Shown in pieces: positions 49,718 to 59,002 of a stretch of DNA of 64,000 bases; within the stretch, counting starts at the first letter, position 1; every line of letters begins with the position of its first letter. The stretch spans positions 1-64,000 of the forward strand of contig NZ_JANJZT010000001.1 of assembly GCF_024622975.1 (NCBI RefSeq), read 5' to 3'. The notes under the pieces were generated by a model. It did no database searches. It was given only the letters and a program-made list of their open reading frames with translations, and was not told the origin of the DNA. This stretch comes from Blautia caecimuris. GTDB taxonomy: Bacteria > Bacillota > Clostridia > Lachnospirales > Lachnospiraceae. The translations under genes were made by a program, and so were the position numbers.

Positions 49718-51694
49718 ATGGAACAGAACAAAAGAAAAAAAGTGCACAAAAATATTCTCATGATTGTGGCAATGCTTGTCTTTCTGCTTTCCTGGTGCAG
49801 CGTGGCACATGCGGAAGAAAATGTGCTTTTAAAGGATATGCACATGGAAGACAGCAATGAATGCGAAATATGGGAAAAAGAACTGAAAGATTCCTATGGA
49901 AATTCTTACAGCGGGAATATTGTAAATATGGAAGCCAGCAGAAATTCCTATGCGGTATATAATCTGGATGGCGAGTATACACGCTTTTCAGGTAAGATTG
50001 TTATTGCGGAGGATGTCTATACAGATTGTGTGATGGACATTGCCATTTACGGAGATGGAAGGGAACTGTACAGTAAGGCGGGGCTGACAAGGCAGACGGA
50101 AGCGCATGATTTTGACCTTGATGTTACCGGTGTGGGAACCCTGGAAATACGAAGCAGTGGAGAGGAATATATTTCTCTGGCAGAAGCAGAGTTTACTAAG
50201 GCTGAAGAACGGACGGTACCGCCGACATATGCTTCTCTTGAGGAGCTGACAGTTATTGATTCCGTTGATTTTGAGCAGAAAACCTGTATACAGAAGGACA
50301 CCTTTGGAAATTTACATAAAGGAAGACAGTACTTTAAGAATCCTATGACTTCAGAGTCAGAATCCTATGCCCTCTATAACCTGAATCAGGAATATCTGTC
50401 CTTTTCCGGTAAACTGATTATTGATGAAGAGTCAACTACCAACTGTAATATGAACGTACAGATTTATCTGGATGACCAGCTTGCATTTGAACAGAATGGA
50501 ATAGGCAGGACCACGGAACCGGTGGAAGTAAATCTGGATGTGACAAATGTAAAAGTAATGAAAATCAGAGTAGTGGGCAAGGCCGGATACCTGTGCGTGG
50601 TGGATGATGTTCTGAAAGGTCATGATCACACTCCGGGAGAGTGGGAAACCGAGACAGAAGCAACCTGCGATAAAGCAGGAAAAAAGGTACAGCGATGTAC
50701 AGAATGTAAGGAAATTTGTAACACTCAGGAGACAAAAGCTCTGGGACATACTCCCGGCGACTGGGAGACAGAGATAGAAGCAACCTGCAAAGCAGAGGGA
50801 AAACGGGTAAAATACTGTACGGTATGCAAAAAGGTGTGTGCTGAAGAAAAAGTGGACAAGCTGGAGCATGAACCGGGAGACTGGGAAGTGGAGGCAGAAG
50901 CAACCTGTGAAAAGGCAGGGAAAAAAGTAAAGCACTGTAAAGTATGCAAAGAAGTATGTGAAGAAAAGACTCTGGACAAGCTGGAACATGAACCTGGCGA
51001 CTGGGAAGTGGAATCAGAACCCACCTGTGAGGATAAGGGCAAGAAGGTTCGGCACTGTAAGGTGTGCGGGGAAATCTGTGATACGGAATATATTCCGGAA
51101 ACAGAACATGAACCTGGCGACTGGGAAGTAGAAACAGAGGCAACCTGTTGGTCAGCAGGCGAGGAATCTGTTTACTGTAAGTATTGTGGAGAATGGCTGG
51201 ATACCCGGGAAATCCCTGTTTTGGAGCATAAACAGGAAAAAGAGTGGTTTGTGCAGGAAGAGCCTACCTGTACTTATGAAGGAACCCAGGTAAAAAGATG
51301 CGTTTACTGTGGTGAAACTATAAAAGTAGAAAAAATTCCAAAAACAAAGCATAAGTTTGGAGAATGGGTAACGGTAGAAGGAAGCGTATGGAATGCACCG
51401 ATTGTAAAAACACGTATATGCAGCGGCTGTTTTTCTGAGGAGACAAAAAAGGTATATGCATGGGTATGGGTGAAACCGGTTGTTACGCTTCTGGTGATTC
51501 TTGGAGTCCTGGTTGGAATCATTGTGATCCTTATGAGGCAAAAAGGAATCCAGATCACTGTTGCAAATATAAAAGAATTTTGCAGGAACGGAATCAGGGA
51601 TATCAAAGACAGGTCGAAAGATGAGGCATCCGGCGATGATATTTTTGGCGGAACCAAAAAAAATGAAAAAAAGGATAAGGATGATATTTTTTAA
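49718..51694 (+). CDS. Secreted, C-terminally membrane-anchored NPCBM-like protein with Cys-rich repeats (long paralogue)
   Basis: 658 residues, same plan as the preceding paralogue: signal peptide, two NPCBM-like modules, Cys-rich repeats, TM (about 587-610), cytoplasmic tail. It has five regular 40-residue repeats beginning HxPG[DE]W (codons at 50627, 50747, 50867, 50987, 51107, an exact 120-bp period), then HKQEKEWF and HKFGEW units, against two regular repeats in the shorter paralogue. Each repeat has ATC/PTC, a basic turn and C-x-x-C. Repeat number is probably evolutionarily labile. AAAGGAG precedes the ATG. Confidence 0.72.
   Translation: MEQNKRKKVHKNILMIVAMLVFLLSWCSVAHAEENVLLKDMHMEDSNECEIWEKELKDSYGNSYSGNIVNMEASRNSYAVYNLDGEYTRFSGKIVIAEDVYTDCVMDIAIYGDGRELYSKAGLTRQTEAHDFDLDVTGVGTLEIRSSGEEYISLAEAEFTKAEERTVPPTYASLEELTVIDSVDFEQKTCIQKDTFGNLHKGRQYFKNPMTSESESYALYNLNQEYLSFSGKLIIDEESTTNCNMNVQIYLDDQLAFEQNGIGRTTEPVEVNLDVTNVKVMKIRVVGKAGYLCVVDDVLKGHDHTPGEWETETEATCDKAGKKVQRCTECKEICNTQETKALGHTPGDWETEIEATCKAEGKRVKYCTVCKKVCAEEKVDKLEHEPGDWEVEAEATCEKAGKKVKHCKVCKEVCEEKTLDKLEHEPGDWEVESEPTCEDKGKKVRHCKVCGEICDTEYIPETEHEPGDWEVETEATCWSAGEESVYCKYCGEWLDTREIPVLEHKQEKEWFVQEEPTCTYEGTQVKRCVYCGETIKVEKIPKTKHKFGEWVTVEGSVWNAPIVKTRICSGCFSEETKKVYAWVWVKPVVTLLVILGVLVGIIVILMRQKGIQITVANIKEFCRNGIRDIKDRSKDEASGDDIFGGTKKNEKKDKDDIF
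50627..51226 (+). repeat. Five in-frame 120-bp tandem repeats
   Basis: Repeat units start at 50627, 50747, 50867, 50987 and 51107. They encode HxPGxWE-type 40-residue units. The middle three share long near-identical stretches, consistent with recent unit expansion. Confidence 0.85.
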
Positions 51695-51732
51695 CAGATA
51701 TCATAAAAAAGAAGAAAACAGGGAGGAAAAAA

Positions 51733-52323
51733 ATGTTTTGTGGAAAATGCGGTAAACAGTTTGAAGATGATGAGGTTGTATGTCCATGGTGCGGGGAAGC
51801 AACAGGAGTGGAAGTAGGAGAAAAAAGGTATTCACAGCAGCCGGAAAACGGAGGATACGGTCGAAATACTGAGGAAAGGTCTTATGTAAACAGAGAGCCT
51901 GTAAAACCAATGGCTCTGCTTGGGATTTCAGTGGGACTTGCGGCAATGATGATCTATTTCAGCGGACTGATCAGTAACACGATCCTTGTCGTGGCAGCAG
52001 GCTATGTACTTTTAAAAGAGGAAGACCGCTGGCTTCGTGCAGTAGCTGCAAAAGCGATTTTGATCGTGTGCATTTTTGGCGCAATAGCGGCAGGAATTAC
52101 AATGGTGGAAAATGGAATTTCAGGATTCAATTATCTGATAATGATGGTGGATGCCGGCCCTCTGGATCGGATGGCAGTACAGGATCTTTGCAGTTTCCTG
52201 AACTACGCATGTCTGATCGTCAGAGATCTGGTTCTTCTGATAGCCGGAATCCAGGCATTTCACTGTAATAATTTCAGAGTTGGCTTTATAGATCGGATGA
52301 TTAACCGAAATATACAGAAATAG
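51733..52323 (+). CDS. Zinc-ribbon multi-pass membrane protein
   Basis: 196 residues: zinc ribbon MFCGKCGKQ/VCPWCGEA (Cys 3, 6, 17, 20), a short linker, then about four TM helices (between 60 and 185). Unknown function; resembles generic clostridial zinc-ribbon membrane proteins. Preceded by GGGAGG, 38 nt after the long NPCBM-like gene, so part of the same transcript. Confidence 0.7.
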   Translation: MFCGKCGKQFEDDEVVCPWCGEATGVEVGEKRYSQQPENGGYGRNTEERSYVNREPVKPMALLGISVGLAAMMIYFSGLISNTILVVAAGYVLLKEEDRWLRAVAAKAILIVCIFGAIAAGITMVENGISGFNYLIMMVDAGPLDRMAVQDLCSFLNYACLIVRDLVLLIAGIQAFHCNNFRVGFIDRMINRNIQK

Positions 52324-52344
52324 GGATAACAGGGAGGAAAGAGT

Positions 52345-52719
52345 ATGTTTTGCAGAAAATGTGGAATTGATAATCCGGAGGGCGCAAGGTACTGCAGGAG
52401 ATGCGGAGAGCCTTTGGAAGGTTCACGTACATCATCAGGAGGAACATCGTCTGTGCCGCCGGCATCGAGGAAAATTTCAGTTGAAGATCTGCCGGTGGAA
52501 TATCGTCCTATTGGTATGTGGGGATATTTTGGATACAGCCTGTTGTTTGCCATTCCGTTTGTTGGCTGGATCATTGCCCTGGTATTTGCTTTCGGCGTGA
52601 ATCCAAACGTCAATCTGAAGAACTTCGCCAGAGCTTATTTTTGCAGTCTGATTGTAGCATGTGTTTTTCTGTTTCTTGTTTCAGTAAGCGGATGTTCGTT
52701 ATTATCTGCAATGATGTAA
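52345..52719 (+). CDS. Zinc-ribbon two-TM membrane protein
   Basis: 124 residues: zinc ribbon MFCRKCGID/YCRRCGEP (Cys 3, 6, 17, 20), Ser/Thr/Gly-rich linker, a conserved-looking ISVEDLPVEYRPIGMWGYFGY segment, and two TM helices (about 64-87 and 95-120). GGGAGG precedes the ATG and a strong terminator follows, marking the end of the cluster. Confidence 0.72.
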   Translation: MFCRKCGIDNPEGARYCRRCGEPLEGSRTSSGGTSSVPPASRKISVEDLPVEYRPIGMWGYFGYSLLFAIPFVGWIIALVFAFGVNPNVNLKNFARAYFCSLIVACVFLFLVSVSGCSLLSAMM

Positions 52720-52734
52720 AAGTGAAATTTGCAG

Positions 52735-52782
52735 CGGTGTTTTCTGCTTCCGTGTTAGGGCAGGAGACACCGTTTTGTTTTT
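52735..52782 (+). terminator. Terminator of the zinc-ribbon/NPCBM cluster
   Basis: CGGTGT (52735-52740) pairs with ACACCG (52767-52772) with an inner CTGC/GCAG stem, followed by TTTTGTTTTTA. Confidence 0.8.
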
Positions 52783-52802
52783 ACATAATACCTGCTTCCG
52801 GC

Positions 52803-52831
52803 TTGTTTTGTCGGTTCTCAGATGATAAAAT
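52803..52831 (+). promoter_or_regulatory. Promoter of the 115-residue protein gene
   Basis: TTGTTT (52803-52808) and TAAAAT (52826-52831) are 17 bp apart, just after the cluster terminator. It lacks the CTGCC-N9-TGYCAC motif, so this gene is separate from the cluster. Confidence 0.55.
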
Positions 52832-52872
52832 AAAAAGAAAAATGAACGGTTTTTACATGGGGTGGCAGAATT

Positions 52873-53220
52873 ATGACAGAAGATACAGGGAAGAAAATAT
52901 CAGAGGAACTGAAAAATGATTTTACGATGGATAAGCTCTGGGCTGTTCTGTGCCTGATGCAGGGCGAAAGGTTTTATACGGCACGGGGACTTGAGTTTCA
53001 TTATAAAATCCGGGGAAATGAGATTTTTGTGGACAGAAAGGTAAACAGTAAAAGCATTACCAGAAGCAGTGTGGAAATGGTTTTTAGGAAACTGCAGGAG
53101 AGGCGGCAGGGAGGAGAGGAATTTCCCCTTCCCGTACAGGGACCGAAAAAACTGGGGGTATTCGGCGCCAGCTATCTTTATCCTGTTCTGAAAAGGCTGG
53201 AGCTGGTAAGACCGGAATAA
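52873..53220 (+). CDS. Hypothetical protein, conserved-looking
   Basis: 115 residues, no TM or signal. The centre (GERFYTARGLEFHYKIRGNE then IFVDRKVNSKSITRSSVEM) is basic and could be a nucleic-acid-binding alpha/beta fold, but I cannot name the family. The ribosome binding site (GGGGTGG) is modest. Monocistronic between two promoters. Confidence 0.6.
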   Translation: MTEDTGKKISEELKNDFTMDKLWAVLCLMQGERFYTARGLEFHYKIRGNEIFVDRKVNSKSITRSSVEMVFRKLQERRQGGEEFPLPVQGPKKLGVFGASYLYPVLKRLELVRPE

Positions 53221-53369
53221 AAGAAATAAAGGGATATTTTTCAGACGCTATGTGAGAGAAAAGGTATGTCCCTGTTAAGCTGCATGCAGATCCTATGGGC
53301 TGTCCCCAGGCAGGACAGCAGAATCCGGAAGCTGTACAGGGGAACAGATCCGGCAGGTACAACTGCAGG

Positions 53370-53398
53370 TTGTATATTTTTGAAAAATAAACTATAAT
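53370..53398 (+). promoter_or_regulatory. Promoter of the ywlC-rpiB genes
   Basis: TTGTAT (53370-53375) and TATAAT (53393-53398) are 17 bp apart, leaving a leader of about 105 nt. Confidence 0.65.
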
Positions 53399-53509
53399 AA
53401 ACATCTGAACAGACAGTCTGAATGGGCTGAGTAAAATACATGCCGGAAATGATATGCAGTCGTATAAAAACTGCAGGTATATACCAATAAAGACAGGGAG
53501 TTGCAGAAG

Positions 53510-54574
53510 ATGAGAGCAGAGGTTGTAAGTATGGATGCGAAGCATCCGGATAAAGAGGCCATAAAAAGAGCAGGACAGATACTGCAAAACGGAGGGCTGG
53601 TGGCTTTTCCTACGGAAACCGTATATGGACTGGGAGGAAATGCCCTGGATCCCCGGGCATCCATGAAAATTTATGCTGCAAAGGGACGTCCGTCAGACAA
53701 TCCTCTGATCATTCACATTGCAGATATGTCCAGTCTGCCCAAAATCGTGTCAGAAATTCCTGCAAAGGCACAGCTTCTGGCAGAAAAATTCTGGCCGGGG
53801 CCTCTGACCATGATTCTTCCAAAAGCAGAGATTGTTCCCGGGGAGACGACCGGCGGTCTTGACAGCGTTGCAGTCCGGTTTCCCAGTGATCTGATCGCGC
53901 AGGAGCTGATCAAGGCGGCGGGAGGCTTTGTTGCGGCTCCAAGCGCAAACACATCGGGCCGTCCAAGTCCTACCAGAGCAGAGCATGTGGAAGAGGACCT
54001 TGGAGATGCCATTGATATGATCCTGGACGGCGGACAGGTTGGTATCGGGCTGGAATCTACGATCGTAGATTTTACAGAGGATATTCCGGTAGTGCTAAGA
54101 CCGGGATATATTTCTCTGGAAATGCTTCAGGAAATTCTGGGTGAGGTGCGAATGGACAGAGGGCTTCTGATCACAGACAGCAGTGTTCATCCAAAAGCTC
54201 CGGGAATGAAATACCGTCATTATGCGCCAAAGGCAGATCTTGCGGTTGTGGAGGGAAATACAGAGCAGGTAATTGCCTATATAAACCGTATGACAGAAGA
54301 AGCGGTAAGTCAGGGCAGACGTGTGGGGATCATTGCCACAGACGAAACGTCGGCTTTGTACAAAAACGGAGTTGTGCGGAGTATCGGAAGCAGGGAGGAT
54401 GAGGAGACGATCGCCCATCATCTTTACGAGGTGCTTCGGGATTTTGACGGGGATGGCGTCAGCGCTATTTACTCAGAGGCATTTTATACGCCCAGAATGG
54501 GACAGGCGATTATGAACAGGCTTTTAAAAGCTGCAGGACACAAGATTATAAACGTACAGGAGGAACAGGAATGA
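53510..54574 (+). CDS. ywlC: L-threonylcarbamoyladenylate synthase (Sua5/YwlC type)
   Basis: 354 residues from ATG 53510 (GGGAG 10 nt upstream; a TTG at 53501 is too close). The YrdC-like domain (GGLVAFPTETVYGLGGNA, KGRPSDNPLIIHI, SANTSGRPSPT) fills the first 205 residues, then the Sua5-specific C-terminal domain (APGMKYRHYAPKADL onward). It makes threonylcarbamoyl-AMP for the t6A37 modification of tRNA. It overlaps rpiB by ATGA. Confidence 0.93.
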   Translation: MRAEVVSMDAKHPDKEAIKRAGQILQNGGLVAFPTETVYGLGGNALDPRASMKIYAAKGRPSDNPLIIHIADMSSLPKIVSEIPAKAQLLAEKFWPGPLTMILPKAEIVPGETTGGLDSVAVRFPSDLIAQELIKAAGGFVAAPSANTSGRPSPTRAEHVEEDLGDAIDMILDGGQVGIGLESTIVDFTEDIPVVLRPGYISLEMLQEILGEVRMDRGLLITDSSVHPKAPGMKYRHYAPKADLAVVEGNTEQVIAYINRMTEEAVSQGRRVGIIATDETSALYKNGVVRSIGSREDEETIAHHLYEVLRDFDGDGVSAIYSEAFYTPRMGQAIMNRLLKAAGHKIINVQEEQE

Positions 54575-55002
54575 TAGCATTAGGATGTGACCACGGTGGA
54601 TTTGAACTGAAACAGGAGATTAAAAAGCATCTGGATCAGCAGAATATAGAGTATATTGACTATGGATGCGACAGTCAGGAGGCTGTTGATTATCCGGTTT
54701 ATGCAAAAAAAGTGGCAAGAGCGATACAGAATGGTGAATGTGAAAAGGGAATCCTGATCTGCGGAACAGGTATTGGAATTTCCATTACAGCAAATAAATT
54801 TAAGGGAATCCGCGCAGCACTTTGTACAGACTGCTTCAGCGCAGAGGCAACAAGACTTCACAATGATGCCAATGTTCTGGCAATGGGAGGAAGAGTTGTA
54901 GGCGCAGGTCTTGCGCTTAAGATCGTGGATACTTTCTTAAACACACCGTTTTCCAATGACGAAAGACATATTCGCAGAATCAGCCAGATAGAGACAGACT
55001 GA
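54571..55002 (+). CDS. rpiB: Ribose-5-phosphate isomerase B
   Basis: 143 residues, standard length. MIALGCDHGGFELKQ, the catalytic Cys in LICGTGIGISI and RHDANVLAMGG-like LHNDANVLAMGGRVV identify RpiB, which interconverts ribose-5-P and ribulose-5-P. Translationally coupled to ywlC. Confidence 0.95.
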   Translation: MIALGCDHGGFELKQEIKKHLDQQNIEYIDYGCDSQEAVDYPVYAKKVARAIQNGECEKGILICGTGIGISITANKFKGIRAALCTDCFSAEATRLHNDANVLAMGGRVVGAGLALKIVDTFLNTPFSNDERHIRRISQIETD

Positions 55003-55067
55003 TATAAAGAAGATAAAGGGGACAGGACGAGCTGTAAAGGGTTTGGCCTGTTTATCTGAATCAAAAA

Positions 55068-55091
55068 GCCTGTTGATCTCAGACAACAGGC
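55068..55091 (+). terminator. Hairpin between rpiB and the deaminase gene
   Basis: GCCTGTTG (55068-55075) and CAACAGGC (55084-55091) form a perfect stem but only AGTTTATAA follows, so at most a weak terminator or an RNA element in the deaminase leader. Confidence 0.4.
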
Positions 55092-55123
55092 AGTTTATAA
55101 AGTATTATGGGGAGGGTTTTACA

Positions 55124-55612
55124 ATGGAGAAAGAAAAAAGAATGGACTATATTTCCTGGGATGAGTATTTTATGGGGGTGGCAATGCTTTCCGGGATGCG
55201 GTCCAAGGATCCTCATTCACAGGTGGGAGCCTGTATTGTAAGTGAGGACAACAAGATTCTTTCCATGGGATACAACGGATTTCCTATGGGATGCTCGGAT
55301 GATAAGTTTCCGTGGGCAAGAGAGGGCGATGCCCTGGACACAAAGTATCTTTATGTGACTCACAGTGAGCTGAACGCAATCCTGAATTACAGAGGCGGAA
55401 GCCTGGAGGGCGCGAAGCTTTACGTTTCACTTTTTCCCTGTAATGAGTGCGCCAAGGCCATTATTCAGTCCGGGATCAAAACCATTGTATATGACTGTGA
55501 CAAATATGAAAATACTCCGTCCGTGATCGCGTCCAAGCGTATGCTGGATGCAGCCGGCGTCAGATACTATAAATACAACCGTACCGGAAGAGAGATCAGG
55601 ATTACTGTCTGA
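55124..55612 (+). CDS. Deoxycytidylate (dCMP) deaminase
   Basis: 162 residues from ATG 55124 (GGGAGGG upstream). ComEB-like deaminase: zinc ligands in VTHSELNAIL (His-x-Glu) and LFPCNECAKAI (PCxxC), with an N-terminal YISWDEYFMGVA and the MGYNGFPMGCSD substrate loop. It converts dCMP to dUMP for thymidylate synthesis. Confidence 0.92.
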   Translation: MEKEKRMDYISWDEYFMGVAMLSGMRSKDPHSQVGACIVSEDNKILSMGYNGFPMGCSDDKFPWAREGDALDTKYLYVTHSELNAILNYRGGSLEGAKLYVSLFPCNECAKAIIQSGIKTIVYDCDKYENTPSVIASKRMLDAAGVRYYKYNRTGREIRITV

Positions 55613-55709
55613 AAAGGTAAAAATGCTGTCTGCGCAGAAAATTCTGTCAGATTTTTACGGGGCAGCCATAAAAGTGCGGGATTTGTTCCGGGTTTTCCGT
55701 TCAGGAGGC

Positions 55710-55738
55710 TTGACACAGGAGATTTTTTCGCATACAAT
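55710..55738 (+). promoter_or_regulatory. Promoter of proS
   Basis: TTGACA (55710-55715) and TACAAT (55733-55738) are 17 bp apart, upstream of the T-box leader. Confidence 0.85.
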
Positions 55739-55744
55739 GAGTAA

Positions 55745-56056
55745 AAGTTCGTGGAAACACAACTGAAAACAGAAAACGGCGAAGAAGAGAATAGTACACG
55801 CAGAGCAATCTCAGAGAGAAATCCCGAAGCCTGTTCAGCTGTCAGGCGGTGGTGTGAGGATTTTGTGCGCGAACCGTGGAACCGGCCTCAGAGCTCCGTG
55901 CAATTGAAGTACGGCGTATTTCTGCGTTAAAGAAACAGGAGAGAGCAGTATAAATACAGACTGTCCGCGGGGCAGCTGTTTAAGGAGGTACTGCTAATCA
56001 GGGTGGTACCGCCGAAGTCCTTCGGTCCCTTTGCAGGGATTGGAAGGGCTTTTTTA
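55745..56056 (+). promoter_or_regulatory. T-box riboswitch controlling proS (tRNA-Pro)
   Basis: Stem I with K-turn-like GAAGAAGAGAATAGTA, the GGTGGTGTGAGG loop, T-box AGGGTGGTACCG (56000-56011) and a terminator (CCTT/AAGG and CCCT/AGGG nested stems, about 56018-56048, then TTTTTT). By alignment with the thrS leader the specifier is CCG at 55882-55884, a Pro codon, agreeing with the gene. It fills the 55613-56135 gap. Confidence 0.92.
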
Positions 56057-56135
56057 TTTACCGGGAAAGTAGTGCATTCTGTCCTTCCCAGTCCCGGAAA
56101 CAGGAAATAACAGTATTGAAAAAAGGAGAATGATC

Positions 56136-57575
56136 ATGGCAAAAGAGAAAAAATTAGTAGAAGCCATCACTTCCATGGAGGAAGATTTTGCGCAGTGGTA
56201 TACTGACGTAGTAAAAAAGGCAGAGCTTTGCGATTACACAAGCGTAAAGGGCTGCATGGTGATCAAGCCGGCCGGCTATGCCATCTGGGAAAACATCCAG
56301 AATGAGCTGGACAGAAGATTCAAAGAAACAGGCGTTCAGAATGTTTACATGCCTATGTTTATTCCGGAGTCTCTTCTTCAGAAAGAAAAGGATCACGTAG
56401 AGGGCTTTGCGCCGGAGGTTGCATGGGTAACTCACGGCGGCCTGGATCCTCTTCAGGAGCGTCTCTGTGTGCGTCCGACTTCTGAGACTCTGTTCTGCGA
56501 TTTTTATCAGAAGGAGATCCAGTCCCACAGAGATCTTCCAAAGGTTTACAATCAGTGGTGTTCTGTAGTCCGCTGGGAAAAAACGACCCGTCCGTTCCTG
56601 CGTTCCAGAGAATTTCTGTGGCAGGAGGGCCATACTGCTCATGCAACAGCTGAAGAGGCGGAAGAGAGAACCATTCAGATGCTGAATGTATATGCAGACT
56701 TCTGTGAGGAAGTTCTTGCAATCCCGGTTGTAAAAGGCCAGAAAACAGATAAAGAAAAATTTGCAGGCGCAGAGGCGACTTATACAATCGAGTCTCTGAT
56801 GCACGATGGAAAGGCTCTGCAGTCCGGAACCAGCCATAACTTCGGCGACGGCTTTGCAAAAGCCTTCGGTATTCAGTATACAGACAAAGAAAACAAGCTT
56901 CAGTATGTTCATCAGACATCCTGGGGAATGACAACCCGTATGATCGGAGCCATCATTATGGTTCACGGTGACAACAGCGGTCTTGTGCTTCCTCCGAGAA
57001 TCGCGCCGGTACAGGCTGTGATCATTCCGATCCAGCAGCGCAAAGAGGGCGTTCTGGAAAAAGCAGATGAGCTGTTTGAGACTCTGAAAGCTGCAGGAAT
57101 CCGCGTGAAGGTGGACGATACAGACAGAAGTCCGGGATATAAATTCTCCGAGCAGGAAATGCGCGGTATTCCGGTTCGTATTGAGTGCGGTCCCAAGGAT
57201 ATCGAAAACGGACAGGCTGTGATCTGCCGCCGTGATACACGGGAAAAATATGTGGTAACTTTTGAGGAGCTGGCAGGAAAGGTTCAGGAAGTTCTTGACA
57301 CCATGCAGAAGGATATGCTGGAAAGAGCCCGTGCTCACCGGGAAGCTCATACCTATGTTGCAACGGACTATGAAGAGTTTAAAGAGACTATCAACACGAA
57401 ACCGGGCTTTGTAAAAGCAATGTGGTGCGGCGATCAGGCCTGCGAGGACAAGATCAAGGAAGACGTACAGGCAACTTCCAGATGTATGCCGTTTGAGCAG
57501 GAGCATTTAAGCGATGTGTGCGTATGCTGCGGAAAACCTGCGAAAAAAATGGTTTACTGGGGAAGAGCATACTAA
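56136..57575 (+). CDS. proS: Prolyl-tRNA synthetase, archaeal/eukaryotic type
   Basis: 479 residues from ATG 56136 (AAAGGAG upstream). It lacks the YbaK-like insertion domain of bacterial ProRS and has the extra C-terminal domain with [11 protein letters not shown] and a final [18 protein letters not shown], the ProS type 3 (archaeal-like) plan found in many Clostridia. Class II motifs are visible ([31 protein letters not shown]). Confidence 0.95.
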   Translation: MAKEKKLVEAITSMEEDFAQWYTDVVKKAELCDYTSVKGCMVIKPAGYAIWENIQNELDRRFKETGVQNVYMPMFIPESLLQKEKDHVEGFAPEVAWVTHGGLDPLQERLCVRPTSETLFCDFYQKEIQSHRDLPKVYNQWCSVVRWEKTTRPFLRSREFLWQEGHTAHATAEEAEERTIQMLNVYADFCEEVLAIPVVKGQKTDKEKFAGAEATYTIESLMHDGKALQSGTSHNFGDGFAKAFGIQYTDKENKLQYVHQTSWGMTTRMIGAIIMVHGDNSGLVLPPRIAPVQAVIIPIQQRKEGVLEKADELFETLKAAGIRVKVDDTDRSPGYKFSEQEMRGIPVRIECGPKDIENGQAVICRRDTREKYVVTFEELAGKVQEVLDTMQKDMLERARAHREAHTYVATDYEEFKETINTKPGFVKAMWCGDQACEDKIKEDVQATSRCMPFEQEHLSDVCVCCGKPAKKMVYWGRAY

Positions 57576-57576
57576 G

Positions 57577-58908
57577 ATGAAGCTGAATATACCTTCCGGT
57601 GCGGAAATTATTCTGAATACGCTGGAACAGAACGGATATGAGGCCTATGTAGTGGGCGGCTGTGTCCGGGATTCCATTCTGGGACGCTGTCCGGATGACT
57701 GGGATATTACCACATCTGCATCTCCGGAGCAGGTAAAAGCGCTTTTCAGAAGAACTGTAGATACCGGACTTCAGCATGGAACAGTAACTGTTCTCATAGA
57801 AAAAGAAGGCTTTGAGGTAACTACTTACCGGGTGGACGGCGACTATGAGGATGGCCGTCATCCCAAAGAAGTAAGGTTTACCTCAAATCTTAAAGAGGAT
57901 CTGAAACGGAGAGATTTTACCATTAATGCCATGGCATATCATCCTGAGAGGGGACTTGTAGATCTTTTTGGCGGAGTGAATGACATGGAAAAAAAGGTGA
58001 TCCGCTGCGTGGGTGATCCCATGGAGCGGTTTCAGGAGGATGCGCTGAGGATTCTGAGAGCTGTCCGCTTTTCCGCCCAGCTGGGATTTACCATAGAAGC
58101 GAGTACAAAGGAAGCCATCGGCGCTCTGGCTCCCAATCTTAAACTGGTCAGCGCCGAGAGAATCCAGGTGGAGCTTGTAAAGCTTCTTGTTTCCCCCAAT
58201 CCGGACTACCTCCGCGTTGCATATGAAACAGGGGTGACAGCAGAGTTTTTGCCGGAGTTTGATGTGTGCATGAAAACTGATCAGAATACTCCCCATCACT
58301 GTTATACAGTAGGCGAACATATTCTGAAAAGTCTTTTGCACGTCAGAGCGGACAAGGTTCTTCGCCTGACCATGCTTCTTCATGACATTGGTAAGCCGGT
58401 GGTAAAAATAACGGACGAAAATGGCCGCGATCATTTTAAAATGCACGGACCGGAAAGTGAGCAGATGGCAAAATCCATTCTGCGCCGGCTGAAATTTGAT
58501 AATGACACCATCCATAAGGTTTGTCGGCTTGTAAAGTGGCATGACGCCAGACCGGCAGCCCAGATGCCAAATGTACGCCGCTCTGTCAACAAAATCGGGG
58601 AAGATATTTTTCCACTTTATCTGGAGGTCCAGAGAGCAGATATGCTGGCGCAAAGCACTTATCAGCGCCGGGAAAAGGAAGAGCGGCTGGAAGGTGTGAA
58701 ATCCTGTTATGAGCAGATCGTGGAGAAAAAACAGTGTGTTTCCCTGAAAAGTCTGGCAGTTACAGGCAGAGATCTTATTCAGGCCGGTTATAAGCCGGGC
58801 CCTTATCTGGGAGAAATTCTGAATCAGCTTCTGGAGCATGTTCTGGAATATCCGGAAGACAATCAGAAGGAAACGCTGATGCAGCTGGTGAAAGAAAATC
58901 AGGATTAA
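57577..58908 (+). CDS. cca: CCA tRNA nucleotidyltransferase
   Basis: 443 residues from ATG 57577, one base after the proS stop. N-terminal nucleotidyltransferase (GGCVRDSILGRCPDDWDITT, carboxylates DxD), RRDFTINAMAY, the RNA-binding helical region and a C-terminal HD domain (MLLHDIGKP). It adds or repairs the 3' CCA end of tRNA. Co-transcribed with proS and ended by the terminator at 58940-58975. Confidence 0.94.
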   Translation: MKLNIPSGAEIILNTLEQNGYEAYVVGGCVRDSILGRCPDDWDITTSASPEQVKALFRRTVDTGLQHGTVTVLIEKEGFEVTTYRVDGDYEDGRHPKEVRFTSNLKEDLKRRDFTINAMAYHPERGLVDLFGGVNDMEKKVIRCVGDPMERFQEDALRILRAVRFSAQLGFTIEASTKEAIGALAPNLKLVSAERIQVELVKLLVSPNPDYLRVAYETGVTAEFLPEFDVCMKTDQNTPHHCYTVGEHILKSLLHVRADKVLRLTMLLHDIGKPVVKITDENGRDHFKMHGPESEQMAKSILRRLKFDNDTIHKVCRLVKWHDARPAAQMPNVRRSVNKIGEDIFPLYLEVQRADMLAQSTYQRREKEERLEGVKSCYEQIVEKKQCVSLKSLAVTGRDLIQAGYKPGPYLGEILNQLLEHVLEYPEDNQKETLMQLVKENQD

Positions 58909-58939
58909 AATTTCAGAAAGCATGAAACGTATAGGAGAG

Positions 58940-58975
58940 ATCCCTTCACAGAAATTTTCTGTGGAGGGATTTTTT
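58940..58975 (+). terminator. Terminator of proS-cca
   Basis: ATCCC-T-TCACAGAAA (58940-58954) pairs with TTTCTGTG-G-AGGGAT (ending 58970), followed by Ts to 58975. Confidence 0.88.
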
Positions 58976-59002
58976 CTACAAATAGGATCAGAAATCAAAG
59001 AA

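Noticed and set aside
50627-51226. Regular 120-bp repeats resembling an array
   Set aside because: They are in-frame protein repeats within a surface protein; there are no short palindromic repeats with unique spacers and no cas genes, so not CRISPR.
56154-57506. Minus-strand open frame of 450 codons
   Set aside because: Antisense shadow of proS, no ribosome binding site, no recognisable domain.
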